In this document: positions 22,523 to 35,404 of the stretch, in pieces
Numbering within the stretch: position 1 is the first letter of the stretch
Layout of the letters: every line of letters starts with the position of its first letter
Source of the DNA: Elymus sibiricus
Taxonomy: Eukaryota; Streptophyta; Magnoliopsida; Poales; Poaceae
DNA: 64,000 nt
Assembly: GCA_039707655.1 (NCBI GenBank)
Contig: CM077671.1
Span: 243,017,095 to 243,081,094, forward strand
Direction: 5' to 3'
Translations under genes and position numbers: made by a program
Notes under the pieces: generated by a model
What the model saw: the letters and a program-made list of their open reading frames with translations, nothing else
The model's database searches: none
What the model was told of the DNA's origin: nothing

Positions 22523-25500
22523 TCAGAATAAATCATGAAATGCATGAAAAATAGCAAATGAACTCAGAAAAAGGTTGAAAAGTGATGATGTGGCTTTGAA
22601 TGGTGCATATTGAATGCAGAAAAAGTCTTGAGTTAAAATATGTTTAAAAAAAATGAAATCCCTTTGTAATAGACGGGTTTTCGTTCGAAACCCTCATAGT
22701 TCGAAGGAGATTGTCCAGTTTGTACACGAAGTGCATCCAGTTTTTCCCGTAACCCTCTCAACTTTTTAGCACATGCTATGTGGGAGAAATTATGATACCA
22801 TGCCAACTTTCAACCATTTCAGAGTTCATTTGCGGTGCTTTTCAATTTCAGGGTCATTTTAGCTCAGAATAAATCATGAAATGCATGAAAAATAGCAAAT
22901 GAACTCAGAAAAGGGTTGAAAAGTGATGATGTGGCTTTGAATGGTGCATATTGAATGCAGAAAAAGTCTTGAGTTAAAATATGTTTAAAAAAATGAAATC
23001 CCTTTGTAATAGACGGGTTTTCGTTCGAAACCCTGATACTTCGAAGGAGATTGTCCAGTTTGTACACGAAGTGCATCCAGTTTTTCCCGTAACTCTCTCA
23101 ACTTTTTAGCACATGCTATGTGGGTGAAATTATGATACCATGCCAACTTTCAACCATTTCAGAGTTCATTTGCAGTGCTTTTCAATTTCAGGGTCATTTT
23201 AGCTCAAAACAAATCATGAAATGCATGAAAAATAGCAAATGAAGTCAGGAAAGGGTTCAAAAGTGATGACGTGGCTTTGAATGGTGCATATTGAATGCAG
23301 AAAAGTCTTGAGTTAAAATATGTTTAAAAAAATCAAATCCCTTTGTAATAGACGAGTTTTCGTCCGAAACCCTCATACTTCGAAGGAGATTGTCCAGTTT
23401 GTACACGAAGTGCATCCAGTTTTTCCCGTAACCCTCTCAACTTTTTAGCACATGCTATGTGGGTATAATTATGATACCATGCCAACTTTCAACCATTTCA
23501 GAGTTCATTTGCAGTGCTTTTCAATTTCAGGGTCATTTTAGCTCAGAACAAATCATGAAATGCATGAAAAATAGCAAATGAAGTCAGAAAAGGGTTCAAA
23601 AGTGATGACGTGGCTTTGAATGGTGCATATTGAATGCAGAAAAAGTCTTGAGTATGTTTAAAAAATTGAAATACCTTTGTAATAGACGAGTTTTCGTGCG
23701 AAACCCTGATACTACGAAGGAGATTGTCCAGTTTGTACACGAAGTGCAACCAGTTTTTCCCGTAATCCTCTCAACTTTTTAGCACATGCTATGTGGGTGA
23801 AATTATGATACCATGCCATCTTTCAACCATTTCAGAGTTCATTTGCAGTGCTTTTCAATTTCAGGGTCATTTTAGCTCAGAATAAATCATGAAATGCATG
23901 AAAAATAGCAAATGAAGTCAGAAAAGGTTGAAAAGTGATGATGTGGCTTTGAATGGTGCATATTGAATGCAGAAATAGTCTTGAACTAAAGTATGTTTAA
24001 AAAAAATGAAATCCCTTTGTAATAGAGGAGTTTTCGTCCAAAACCCTCATACTTCGAAGGAGATTGTCCAGTTTGTACACGAAGTGCATCCAGTTTTTCC
24101 CGTAACCCTCTAAAATTTCTAGAACATTCTATGTGAGTGAAATTATGATACCATGCCAACTTTCAACCATTTCAGAGTTCATTTGCAGTGCTTTCAATAT
24201 CAGGGTCATTTTAGCTCATAATAAATCATGAAATGCATGAAAAATAGCAAATGAAGTCAGAAAAGGGTTGAAAAGTGATGATGTGGCTTTGAATGGTGCA
24301 TATTGAATGCAGAAAAAGTCTTGAGTTAAAATATGTTTAAAAAAAATGAAATCCCTTTGTAATAGACGGGTTTTCGTTCGAAACCCTCATAGTTCGAAGG
24401 AGATTGTCCAGTTTGTACACGAAGTGCATCCAGTTTTTCCCGTAACCCTCTCAACTTTTTAGAACATGCTATGTGGGTGAAATTATGATACCATGCCAAC
24501 TTTCAACCATTTCAGAGTTCATTTGCAGTGCTTTTCAATTTCAGGGTCATTTTATCTCAAAACAAATCATGAAATGCATGAAAAATAGCAAATGAAGTCA
24601 GGAAAGGGTTCAAAAGTGATGACGTGGCTTTGAATGGTGCATATTGAATGCAGAAAATTCTTGAGTTAAAATATGTTTAAAAAAATGAAATCCCTTTGTA
24701 ATAGACGAGTTTTCGTCCGAAACCCTCATACTTCGAAGGAGATTGTCCAGTTTGTACAGGAAGTGCATCCAGTTTTTCCCGTAACCCTCTCAACTTTTTA
24801 GCACATGCTATGTGGGTATAAGTATGATACCATGCCAACTTTCAACCATTTCAGAGTTCATTTGCAGTGCTTTTCAATTTCAGGGTCATTTTAGCTCTGA
24901 ACAAATCATGAAATGCATGAAAAATAGCAAATGAAGTCAGAAAAGGGTTCAAAAGTGATGACGTGGCTTTGAATGGTGCATATTGAATGCAGAAAAAGTC
25001 TTGAGTATGTTTAAAAAATTGAAATCCCTTTGTAATAGACGAGTTTTCGTGCGAAACCCTGATACTACGAAGGAGATTGTCCAGTTTGTACACGAAGTGC
25101 AACCAGTTTTTCCCGTAATCCTCTCAACTTTTTAGCACATGCTATGTGGGTGAAATTATGATACCATGCCATCTTTCAACCATTTCAGAGTTCATTTGCA
25201 GTGCTTTTCAATTTCAGGGTCATTTTAGCTCAGAATAAATCATGAAATGCATGAAAAATAGCAAATGAAGTCAGAAAAGGTTGAAAAGTGATGATGTGGC
25301 TTTGAATGGTGCATATTGAATGCAGAAATAGTCTTGAACTAAAGTATGTTTTAAAAAAATGAAATCCCTTTGTAATAGACGAGTTTTCGTCCAAAACCCT
25401 CATACTTCGAAGGAGATTGTCCAGTTTGTACACGAAGTGCATCCAGTTTTTCCCGTAACCCTCTAAAATTTCTAGAACATTCTATGTGAGTGAAATTATG

Positions 25501-25979
25501 ATACCATGCCAACTTTCAACCATTTCAGAGTTCATTTGCAGTGCTTTCAATATCAGGGTCATTTTAGCTCATAATAAATCATGAAATGCATGAAAAATAG
25601 CAAATGAAGTCAGAAAAGGGTTGAAAAGTGATGATGTGGCTTTGAATGGTGCATATTGAATGCAGAAAAAGTCTTGAGTTAAAATATGTTTAAAAAAATG
25701 AAATCCCTTTGTAATAGATGGGTTTTCGTTCGAAACCCTGATACTTCGAAGGAGATTGTCCAGTTTGTACACGAAGTGCATCCAGTTTTTCCCGTAACCC
25801 TCTCAACTTTTTAGCACATGCTATGTGGTTGAAAGTATGATACCATGCCAACTTTAAACCATTTCAGAGTTCATTTGCAGTGCTTTTTAATTTCAGGGTC
25901 ATTTTAGCTCATAATAAATTATGAAATGCATGAAAAATAGCAAATGAAGTCAGAAAAGGTTGAAAAGTGATGATGTGGC
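22255..25979. repeat. 11-mer tandem duplication, copy 2 (3725 bp)
   Basis: Anchors 22523, 22864, 23204, 23543, 23877, 24216, 24557, 24896, 25230, 25569, 25909 each lie 3725 bp after their partner. By eye I found only three differences across the unit: cgtaactctc near 23094 where copy 1 has cgtaaccctc, tctgaacaaatc at 24896 against tctgaaaaaatc at 21171, and aaccctcatac near 25398 against aaccttcatac near 21673. More may exist. This is a recent tandem duplication. Confidence 0.83.
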
Positions 25980-27607
25980 TTTGAATGGTGCATCTTGAAT
26001 ACAGAAATAGTCTTGAGCTAAAATATGTTTTAAAAAAATGAAATCCCTTTGTAATAGACGAGTTTTCGTCCAAAACCCTCATACTTCGAAAGAGATTGTC
26101 CAGTTTGTACACGAAGTGCATCTAGTTTTTCCCGTAACCCTCTCAAATTTTTAGAACATGCTATGTGAGTGAAATTATGATACCATGCCAGCTTTCAACC
26201 ATTTCAGAGTTCATTTGCAGTGCTTTTCAATTTCAGGGTCATTTTAGCTCAGAATAAATAATGAAATGCATGACAAATAGCAAATGAAGTCAGAAAAGGG
26301 TTGAAAAGTGATGATGTGGCTTTGAATGGTGCATATTGAATGTAGAAAAAGTCTTGAGTTAAAATATGTTTAAAAAAATGAAATCCCTTTGTAATAGACG
26401 GGTTTTCGTTCGAAACCCTAATACTTTGAAGGAGATTGTCCAGTTTGTACACGAAGTGCATCCAGTTTTTCCCGTAACCCTCTCAACTTTTTAGCACATG
26501 CTATGTGGGTGTAATTATGATACCATGCCAACTTTCAACCATTTCAGAGTTCATTTGCAGTGCTTTTCAATTTCAGGGTCATTTTAGCTCAGAACAAATC
26601 ATGAAATGCATGAAAAATAGCAAATGAAGTCAGAAAAGGGTTCAAAAGTGATGACGTGGCTTTGAATGGTGCATATTGAATGCAGAAAAAGTCTTGAGTT
26701 AAAATATGTTTAAAAAAATGAAATCCCTTTGTAATAGACGAGTTTTCGTGCGAAACCCTGATACTACGAAGGAGATTGTCCAGTTTGTACACGAAGTGCA
26801 ACCAGTTTTTCCCGTAACCCTCTCAACTTTTTAGCACATGCTATGTGGGTGAAATTATGATACCATGCCATCTTTCAACCATTTCAGAGTTCATTTGCAG
26901 TGCTTTTCAATTGCAGGGTCATTTTAGCTCAGAATAAATCATGAAATGCATGAAAAATAGCAAATGAAGTCAGAAAAGGTTGAAAAGTGATGATGTGGCT
27001 TTGAATGGTGCATATTGAATGCAGAAATAGTCTTGAGCTAAAGTATGTTTTAAAAAAATGAAATCCCTTTGTAATAGACGAGTTTTCGTCCAAAACCCTC
27101 ATACTTCGAAGGAGATTGTCCAGTTTGTACACGAAGTGCATCCAGTTTTTCCCGTAACCCTCTAAAATTTCTAGAACATTCTATGTGAGTGAAATTATGA
27201 TACCATGCCAACTTTCAACCATTTCAGAGTTCATTTGCAGTGCTTTCAATATCAGGGTCATTTTAGCTCATAATAAATCATGAAATGCATGAAAAATAGC
27301 AAATGAAGTCAGAAAAGGGTTGAAAAGTGATGATGTGGCTTTCAATGGTGCATATTGAATGCAGAAAAAGTCTTGAGTTAAAATATGTTTAAAAAAATGA
27401 AATCCCTTTGTAATAGATGGGTTTTCGTTCGAAACCGTGATACTTCGAAGGAGATTGTCCAGTTTGTACACGAAGTGCATCCAGTTTTTCCCGTAACCCT
27501 CTCAACTTTTTAGCACATGCTATGTGGGTGAAATTATGATACCATGCCAACTTTCAACCATTTCAGAGTTCATTTGCAATGCTTTTCAATATCAGGGTCA
27601 TTTTAGC
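25980..27607. repeat. Monomers bridging the 11-mer and 12-mer blocks
   Basis: The rest of monomer 25909 and anchors 26249, 26589, 26929, 27268. Units 25909 and 26249 resemble the tetramer units 13738 and 14078 (gcatcttgaatacag; ttgaatgtag), so old tetramer material reappears here. Units 26589-27268 resemble 21171-21844 but keep the full gagttaaaatatg without the 6-nt deletion, suggesting they preserve the state before that deletion. The same run recurs at 41231-42858. Confidence 0.72.
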
Positions 27608-30600
27608 TCATAATAAATCATGAAATGCTTGAAAAATAGCAAATGAAGTCAGAAAAGGGTTGAAAAGTGATGATGTGGCTTTGAATGGTGCATATTGAAT
27701 GCAGAAAAAGTCTTGAGTTAAAATATGTTTAAAAAAATGAAATCCGTTTGTAATAGACGGGTTTTCGTTCGAAACCCTGATACTTCGAAGGAGATTGTCC
27801 AGTTTGTACACGAAGTGCATCCAATTTTTCCCGTAACCCTCTCAACTTTTTAGCACATGCTATGTGTGTGAAATTATGATACCATGCCAACATTCAACCA
27901 TTTCAGAGTTCATTTGCAGTGCTTTTCAATTTCAGGGTCATTTTAGCTCAGAATAAATCATGAAATGCATGAAAATGGCAAATGAAGTGAGAAAAGGGTT
28001 GAAAAGTTATGATGTGGTTTTTAATGGTGCATATTGAATGCAAAAAAAGTCTTGAGTTAAAATATGTTTAAAAAATGAAATCGCTTTGTAATAGACGAGT
28101 TTTCGTCCGAAACCGTGATACTTCGAAGGAGATTATCCAGTTTGTACACGAAGTGCATCCAGTTTTTCCCTAACCCTCTCAAATTTTTAGAACATGCTAT
28201 GTGAGTGAAATTATGATACCATGCCAACTTTCAACCATTTCAGAGTTCATTTGCAGTGCTTTTCAATTTCAGGGTCATTTTAGCTCAGAATAAATCATGA
28301 AATGCATGAAAAATAGGAAATGAAGTCTGAAAAGGGTTGAAAAGTGATGATGTGGCTTTGAATGGTGCATATTGAATGCAGAAAAAGTCTTGAGTTAAAA
28401 TATGTTTAAAAAATGAAATCCCTTTGAAATAGACGGGTTTTGGTTCGAAACCCTGATACATCGAAGGAGATTGTCCAGTTTGTATAGGAAGTGCATCCAG
28501 TTTTTCCCGTAACCCTCTCAACTTTTTAGCTCATGCTATGTGGGTGAAATTATGATACCATGCCAACTTTCAACCATTTTAGAGTTCATTTGCAGTGCTT
28601 TTCAATTTCAGGGTCATTTTAGCTCAAAACAAATCATGAAATGCATGAAAAATAGCAAATGAAGTCAGGAAAGGGTTCAAAAGTGATGACGTGGCTTTGA
28701 ATGGTGCATATTGAATGCAGAAAAAGTCTTGAGTTAAAATATGTTTAAAAAAAAGAAATCCCTTTGTAATAGACGAGTTTTCGTCTGAAACCGTGATACT
28801 TCGAAGGAGATTGTCCAGTTTGTACACGAAGTGCATCCAGTTTGTCCCGTAACCCTCTCAAATTTTCAGAACATGCTATGTGGGTGAAATTATGATACCA
28901 TGCCAACTTTCAACCATTTCCGAGTTCATTTGCAGTGCTTTTCAATTTCAGGGTCATTTTAGCTCAGAATAAATCATGAAATGCACGAAAATAGCAAATG
29001 AAGTCAGAAAAGGTTGAAAAGTGATGATGTGCCTTTGAATGGTGCATATTGAATGCAGAAATAGTCTTGATCTAAAATATGTTTTAAAAAATGAAATCCC
29101 TTTGTCATAGACGAGTTTTCGTCCAAAACCCTCATACTTCGAAGGAGATTGTCAGTTTGTACACGAAGTGCATCCAGTTTTTCCCGTAACCCTCTCAAAT
29201 TTTTAGAACATGCTATGTGAGTGAAATTATGATACCATGCCAACTTTCAACCATTTCAGAGTTCATTTGCAGTGCTTTTCAATTTCAGGGTCATTTTAGC
29301 TCAGAATAAATCATGAAATGCATGAAAAATAGCAAATGAAGTCAGAAAAGGGTTGAAAAGTGATGATGTGGCTTTGAATGGTGCATATTGAATGCAGAAA
29401 TAGTCTTGAACTAAAATATGTTTTATAAAAATGAAATCCCTTTGTAATAGACGAGTTTTCGTCCAAAACCCTCATACTTCGAAGGAGATTGTCCAGTTTG
29501 TACACGAAGTGCATCCAGTTTTTCCCGTAACCCTCTAAAATTTCTAGAACATTCTATGTGAGTGAAATTATGATACCATGCCAACTTTCAACCATTTCAG
29601 AGTTCATTTGCAGTGCTTTTCAATATCAGGGTCATTTTAGCTCATAATAAATCATGAAATGCATGAAAAATAGCAAATGAAGTCAGAAAAGGGTTGAAAA
29701 GTGATGATGTGGCTTTGAATGGTGCATATTGAATGCAGAAAAAGTCTTGAGTTAAAATATGTTTAAAAAAATGAAATCCCTTTGTAATAGACGGGTTTTC
29801 GTTCGAAACCCTGATACTTCGAAGGAGATTGTCCAGTTTGTACACCAAGTGCATCCAGTTTTTCCCGTAACCCTCTCAACTTTTTAGCACATGCTATGTG
29901 GGTGAAATTATGATACCATGCCAACTTTCAACCATTTCAGAGTTCATTTGCAGTGCTTTTCAATATCAGGGTCATTTTAGCTCATAATAAATCATGAAAT
30001 GCTTGAAAAATAGCAAATGAAGTCAGAAAAGGGTTGAAAAGTGATGATGTGGCTTTGAATGGTGCATATTGAATGCAGAAAAAGTCTTGAGTTCAAATAT
30101 GTTTAAAAAAATGAAATCCCTTTGTAATAGACGGGTTTTCGTTCGAAACCCTGATACTTCGAAGGAGATTGTCCAGTTTGTACACGAAGTGCATCCAGTT
30201 TTTCCCGTAACCCTCTCAACTTTTTAGCACATGCTATGTGGGTGAAATTATGATACCATGCCAACATTCAACCATTTCAGAGTTCATTTGCAGTGGTTTT
30301 CAATTTCAGGGTCATTTTAGCTCAGAATAAATCATGAAATGCATGAAAATGGCAAATGAAGTGAGAAAAGGGTTGAAAAGTTATGATGTGGTTTTTAATG
30401 GTGCATATTGAATGCAAAAAAGTCTTGAGTTAAAATATGTTTAAAAAATGAAATCCCTTTGAAATAGACGAGTTTTCGTCCGAAACCGTGATACTTCGAA
30501 GGAGATTATCCAGTTTGTACACGAAGTGCATCCAGTTTTTCCCTAACCCTCTCAAATTTTTAGAACATGCTATGTGAGTGAAATTATGATACCATGCCAA

Positions 30601-31676
30601 CTTTCAACCATTTCAGAGTTCATTTGCAGTGCTTTTCAATTTCAGGGTCATTTTAGCTCAGAATAAATCATGAAATGCATGAAAAATAGGAAATGAAGTC
30701 TGAAAAGGGTTGAAAAGTGATGATGTGGCTTTGAATGGTGCATATTGAATGCAGAAAAAGTCTTGAGTTAAAATATGTTTAAAAAATGAAATCCCTTTGA
30801 AATAGACGGGTTTTGGTTCGAAACCCTGATACATCGAAGGAGATTGTCCAGTTTGTATAGGAAGTGCATCCAGTTTTTCCCGTAACCCTCTCAACTTTTT
30901 AGCACATGCTATGTGGGTGAAATTATGATACCATGCCAACTTTCAACCATTTTAGAGTTCATTTGCAGTGCTTTTCAATTTCAGGGTCATTTTAGCTCAA
31001 AACAAATCATGAAATGCATGAAAAATAGCAAATGAAGTCAGGAAAGGGTTCAAAAGTGATGACGTGGCTTTGAATGGTGCATATTGAATGCAGAAAAAGT
31101 CTTGAGTTAAAATATGTTTAAAAAAAAGAAATCCCTTTGTAATAGACGAGTTTTCGTCTGAAACCGTGATACTTCGAAGGAGATTGTCCAGTTTGTACAC
31201 GAAGTGCATCCAGTTTGTCCCGTAACCCTCTCAAATTTTCAGAACATGCTATGTGGGTGAAATTATGATACCATGCCAACTTTCAACCATTTCCGAGTTC
31301 ATTTGCAGTGCTTTTCAATATCAGGGTCATTTTAGCTCATAATAAATCATGAAATGCATGAAAAATAGCAAATGAAGTCAGAAAAGGGTTGAAAAGTGAT
31401 GATGTGGCTTTGAATGGTGCATATTGAATGCAGAAAAAGTCTTGAGTTAAAATATGTTTTAAAAAATGAAATCCCTTTGTAATAGATGGGTTTTCGTTCG
31501 AAACCCTCATACTTCGAAGGAGATTGTCCAGTTTGTACACGAAGTGCATCCAGTTTTTCCCGTAACCCTCTCAACTTTTTAGCACATGCTATGTGGGTGA
31601 AATTATGATACCATGCCAACTTTCAACCATTTCAGAGTTCATTTGCAATGCTTTTCAATATCAGGGTCATTTTAGC
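27608..31676. repeat. 12-mer duplication, copy 1 (4069 bp)
   Basis: Anchors 27608 to 31337 (12 monomers) are followed by a second set at exactly +4069. Private variants include gaaatccgtttg, aaaatggcaaatg, gtggtttttaatgg, a one-base-short tttttccctaacc near 28171, aaaaataggaaatg, gttttggttcg, tttgtataggaag, gtttgtcccg, ccatttccgag, and gattgtcagtttg near 29148. A 7-mer is embedded: 27948, 28285, 28624, 28964 recur at 30322, 30658, 30997, 31337 (2373-2374 bp). The last unit, 31337, has a left flank (ccatttccgag) of one parent and a body (caatatcagg, ctcataataaatc) of another, so it marks a join at about 31319. Confidence 0.8.
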
Positions 31677-34600
31677 TCATAATAAATCATGAAATGCTTG
31701 AAAAATAGCAAATGAAGTCAGAAAAGGGTTGAAAAGTGATGATGTGGCTTTGAATGGTGCATATTGAATGCAGAAAAAGTCTTGAGTTAAAATATGTTTA
31801 AAAAAATGAAATCCGTATGTAATAGACGGGTTTTCGTTCGAAACCCTGATACTTCGAAGGAGATTGTCCAGTTTGTACACGAAGTGCATCCAATTTTTCC
31901 CGTAACCCTCTCAACTTTTTAGCACATGCTATGTGTGTGAAATTATGATACCATGCCAACATTCAACCATTTCAGAGTTCATTTGCAGTGCTTTTCAATT
32001 TCAGGGTCATTTTAGCTCAGAATAAATCATGAAATGCATGAAAATGGCAAATGAAGTGAGAAAAGGGTTGAAAAGTTATGATGTGGTTTTTAATGGTGCA
32101 TATTGAATGCAAAAAAAGTCTTGAGTTAAAATATGTTTAAAAAATGAAATCGCTTTGTAATAGACGAGTTTTCGTCCGAAACCGTGATACTTCGAAGGAG
32201 ATTATCCAGTTTGTACACGAAGTGCATCCAGTTTTTCCCTAACCCTCTCAAATTTTTAGAACATGCTATGTGAGTGAAATTATGATACCATGCCAACTTT
32301 CAACCATTTCAGAGTTCATTTGCAGTGCTTTTCAATTTCAGGGTCATTTTAGCTCAGAATAAATCATGAAATGCATGAAAAATAGGAAATGAAGTCTGAA
32401 AAGGGTTGAAAAGTGATGATGTGGCTTTGAATGGTGCATATTGAATGCAGAAAAAGTCTTGAGTTAAAATATGTTTAAAAAATGAAATCCCTTTGAAATA
32501 GACGGGTTTTGGTTCGAAACCCTGATACATCGAAGGAGATTGTCCAGTTTGTATAGGAAGTGCATCCAGTTTTTCCCGTAACCCTCTCAACTTTTTAGCA
32601 CATGCTATGTGGGTGAAATTATGATACCATGCCAACTTTCAACCATTTTAGAGTTCATTTGCAGTGCTTTTCAATTTCAGGGTCATTTTAGCTCAAAACA
32701 AATCATGAAATGCATGAAAAATAGCAAATGAAGTCAGGAAAGGGTTCAAAAGTGATGACGTGGCTTTGAATGGTGCATATTGAATGCAGAAAAAGTCTTG
32801 AGTTAAAATATGTTTAAAAAAAAGAAATCCCTTTGTAATAGACGAGTTTTCGTCTGAAACCGAGATACTTCGAAGGAGATTGTCCAGTTTGTACACGAAG
32901 TGCATCCAGTTTGTCCCGTAACCCTCTCAAATTTTCAGAACATGCTATGTGGGTGAAATTATGATACCATGCCAACTTTCAACCATTTCCGAGTTCATTT
33001 GCAGTGCTTTTCAATTTCAGGGTCATTTTAGCTCAGAATAAATCATGAAATGCACGAAAATAGCAAATGAAGTCAGAAAAGGTTGAAAAGTGATGATGTG
33101 CCTTTGAATGGTGCATATTGAATGCAGAAATAGTCTTGATCTAAAATATGTTTTAAAAAATGAAATCCCTTTGTCATAGACGAGTTTTCGTCCAAAACCC
33201 TCATACTTCGAAGGAGATTGTCAGTTTGTACACGAAGTGCATCCAGTTTTTCCCGTAACCCTCTCAAATTTTTAGAACATGCTATGTGAGTGAAATTATG
33301 ATACCATGCCAACTTTCAACCATTTCAGAGTTCATTTGCAGTGCTTTTCAATTTCAGGGTCATTTTAGCTCAGAATAAATCATGAAATGCATGAAAAATA
33401 GCAAATGAAGTCAGAAAAGGGTTGAAAAGTGATGATGTGGCTTTGAATGGTGCATATTGAATGCAGAAATAGTCTTGAACTAAAATATGTTTTATAAAAA
33501 TGAAATCCCTTTGTAATAGACGAGTTTTCGTCCAAAACCCTCATACTTCGAAGGAGATTGTCCAGTTTGTACACGAAGTGCATCCAGTTTTTCCCGTAAC
33601 CCTCTAAAATTTCTAGAACATTCTATGTGAGTGAAATTATGATACCATGCCAACTTTCAACCATTTCAGAGTTCATTTGCAGTGCTTTTCAATATCAGGG
33701 TCATTTTAGCTCATAATAAATCATGAAATGCATGAAAAATAGCAAATGAAGTCAGAAAAGGGTTGAAAAGTGATGATGTGGCTTTGAATGGTGCATATTG
33801 AATGCAGAAAAAGTCTTGAGTTAAAATATGTTTAAAAAAATGAAATCCCTTTGTAATAGACGGGTTTTCGTTCGAAACCCTGATACTTCGAAGGAGATTG
33901 TCCAGTTTGTACACCAAGTGCATCCAGTTTTTCCCGTAACCCTCTCAACTTTTTAGCACATGCTATGTGGGTGAAATTATGATACCATGCCAACTTTCAA
34001 CCATTTCAGAGTTCATTTGCAGTGCTTTTCAATATCAGGGTCATTTTAGCTCATAATAAATCATGAAATGCTTGAAAAATAGCAAATGAAGTCAGAAAAG
34101 GGTTGAAAAGTGATGATGTGGCTTTGAATGGTGCATATTGAATGCAGAAAAAGTCTTGAGTTCAAATATGTTTAAAAAAATGAAATCCCTTTGTAATAGA
34201 CGGGTTTTCGTTCGAAACCCTGATACTTCGAAGGAGATTGTCCAGTTTGTACACGAAGTGCATCCAGTTTTTCCCGTAACCCTCTCAACTTTTTAGCACA
34301 TGCTATGTGGGTGAAATTATGATACCATGCCAACATTCAACCATTTCAGAGTTCATTTGCAGTGGTTTTCAATTTCAGGGTCATTTTAGCTCAGAATAAA
34401 TCATGAAATGCATGAAAATGGCAAATGAAGTGAGAAAAGGGTTGAAAAGTTGTGATGTGGTTTTTAATGGTGCATATTGAATGCAAAAAAGTCTTGAGTT
34501 AAAATATGTTTAAAAAATGAAATCCCTTTGAAATAGACGAGTTTTCGTCCGAAACCGTGATACTTCGAAGGAGATTATCCAGTTTGTACACGAAGTGCAT

Positions 34601-35404
34601 CCAGTTTTTCCCTAACCCTCTCAAATTTTTAGAACATGCTATGTGAGTGAAATTATGATACCATGCCAACTTTCAACCATTTCAGAGTTCATTTGCAGTG
34701 CTTTTCAATTTCAGGGTCATTTTAGCTCAGAATAAATCATGAAATGCATGAAAAATAGGAAATGAAGTCTGAAAAGGGTTGAAAAGTGATGATGTGGCTT
34801 TGAATGGTGCATATTGAATGCAGAAAAAGTCTTGAGTTAAAATATGTTTAAAAAATGAAATCCCTTTGAAATAGACGGGTTTTGGTTCGAAACCCTGATA
34901 CATCGAAGGAGATTGTCCAGTTTGTATAGGAAGTGCATCCAGTTTTTCCCGTAACCCTCTCAACTTTTTAGCACATGCTATGTGGGTGAAATTATGATAC
35001 CATGCCAACTTTCAACCATTTTAGAGTTCATTTGCAGTGCTTTTCAATTTCAGGGTCATTTTAGCTCATAATAAATCATGAAATGCATGAAAATAGCAAA
35101 TGAAGTGAGAAAAGGGTTGAAAAGTGATGATGTGGCTTTGAATGGTGCATATTGAATGCAGAAAAAGTCTTGAGTTAAAATATGTTTAAAAAAAAGAAAT
35201 CCCTTTGTAATAGACGAGTTTTCGTCTGAAACCGTGATACTTCGAAGGAGATTGTCCAGTTTGTACACGAAGTGCATCCAGTTTGTCCCGTAACCCTCTC
35301 AAATTTTCAGAACATGCTATGTGGGTGAAATTATGATACCATGCCAACTTTCAACCATTTCCGAGTTCATTTGCAGTGCTTTTCAATTTCAGGGTCATTT
35401 TAGC
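31677..35404. repeat. 12-mer duplication, copy 2 (eleven monomers)
   Basis: Anchors 31677, 32017, 32354, 32693, 33033, 33370, 33711, 34051, 34391, 34727 and 35066 all lie 4069 bp after their partners. Differences noticed are few: gaaatccgtatg near 31813 against gaaatccgtttg, agcacatgc near 32600 against agctcatgc near 28529, accgagatac near 32861 against accgtgatac, and gttgtgatg near 34460 against gttatgatg. The copy ends in the monomer at 35405, where the sequence switches to a type 4 unit. Monomer 35066 carries a foreign internal patch. Confidence 0.8.
35030..35190. repeat. Gene-conversion-like patch inside one monomer
   Basis: Both flanks belong to the 30997/32693 lineage: ccattttagagttc before about 35031, and the long a-run with gaaatccctttg, cgtctgaaaccgtg and gtttgtcccg after about 35190. 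The part between (ctcataataaatc, catgaaaatagc, gaagtgag, gttgaaaagtgatgatg) instead matches the 36083/9337 lineage. The lineage-specific part spans at least 35069-35137 and at most about 35031-35190. Short replacement with unchanged flanks is what gene conversion leaves. Confidence 0.75.

Noticed and set aside
28171..28182. Telomere-like ccctaaccc
   Set aside because: It comes from a one-base deletion in the common cccgtaaccc, occurs once per affected monomer and is not tandem. Plant telomere repeats are CCCTAAA.
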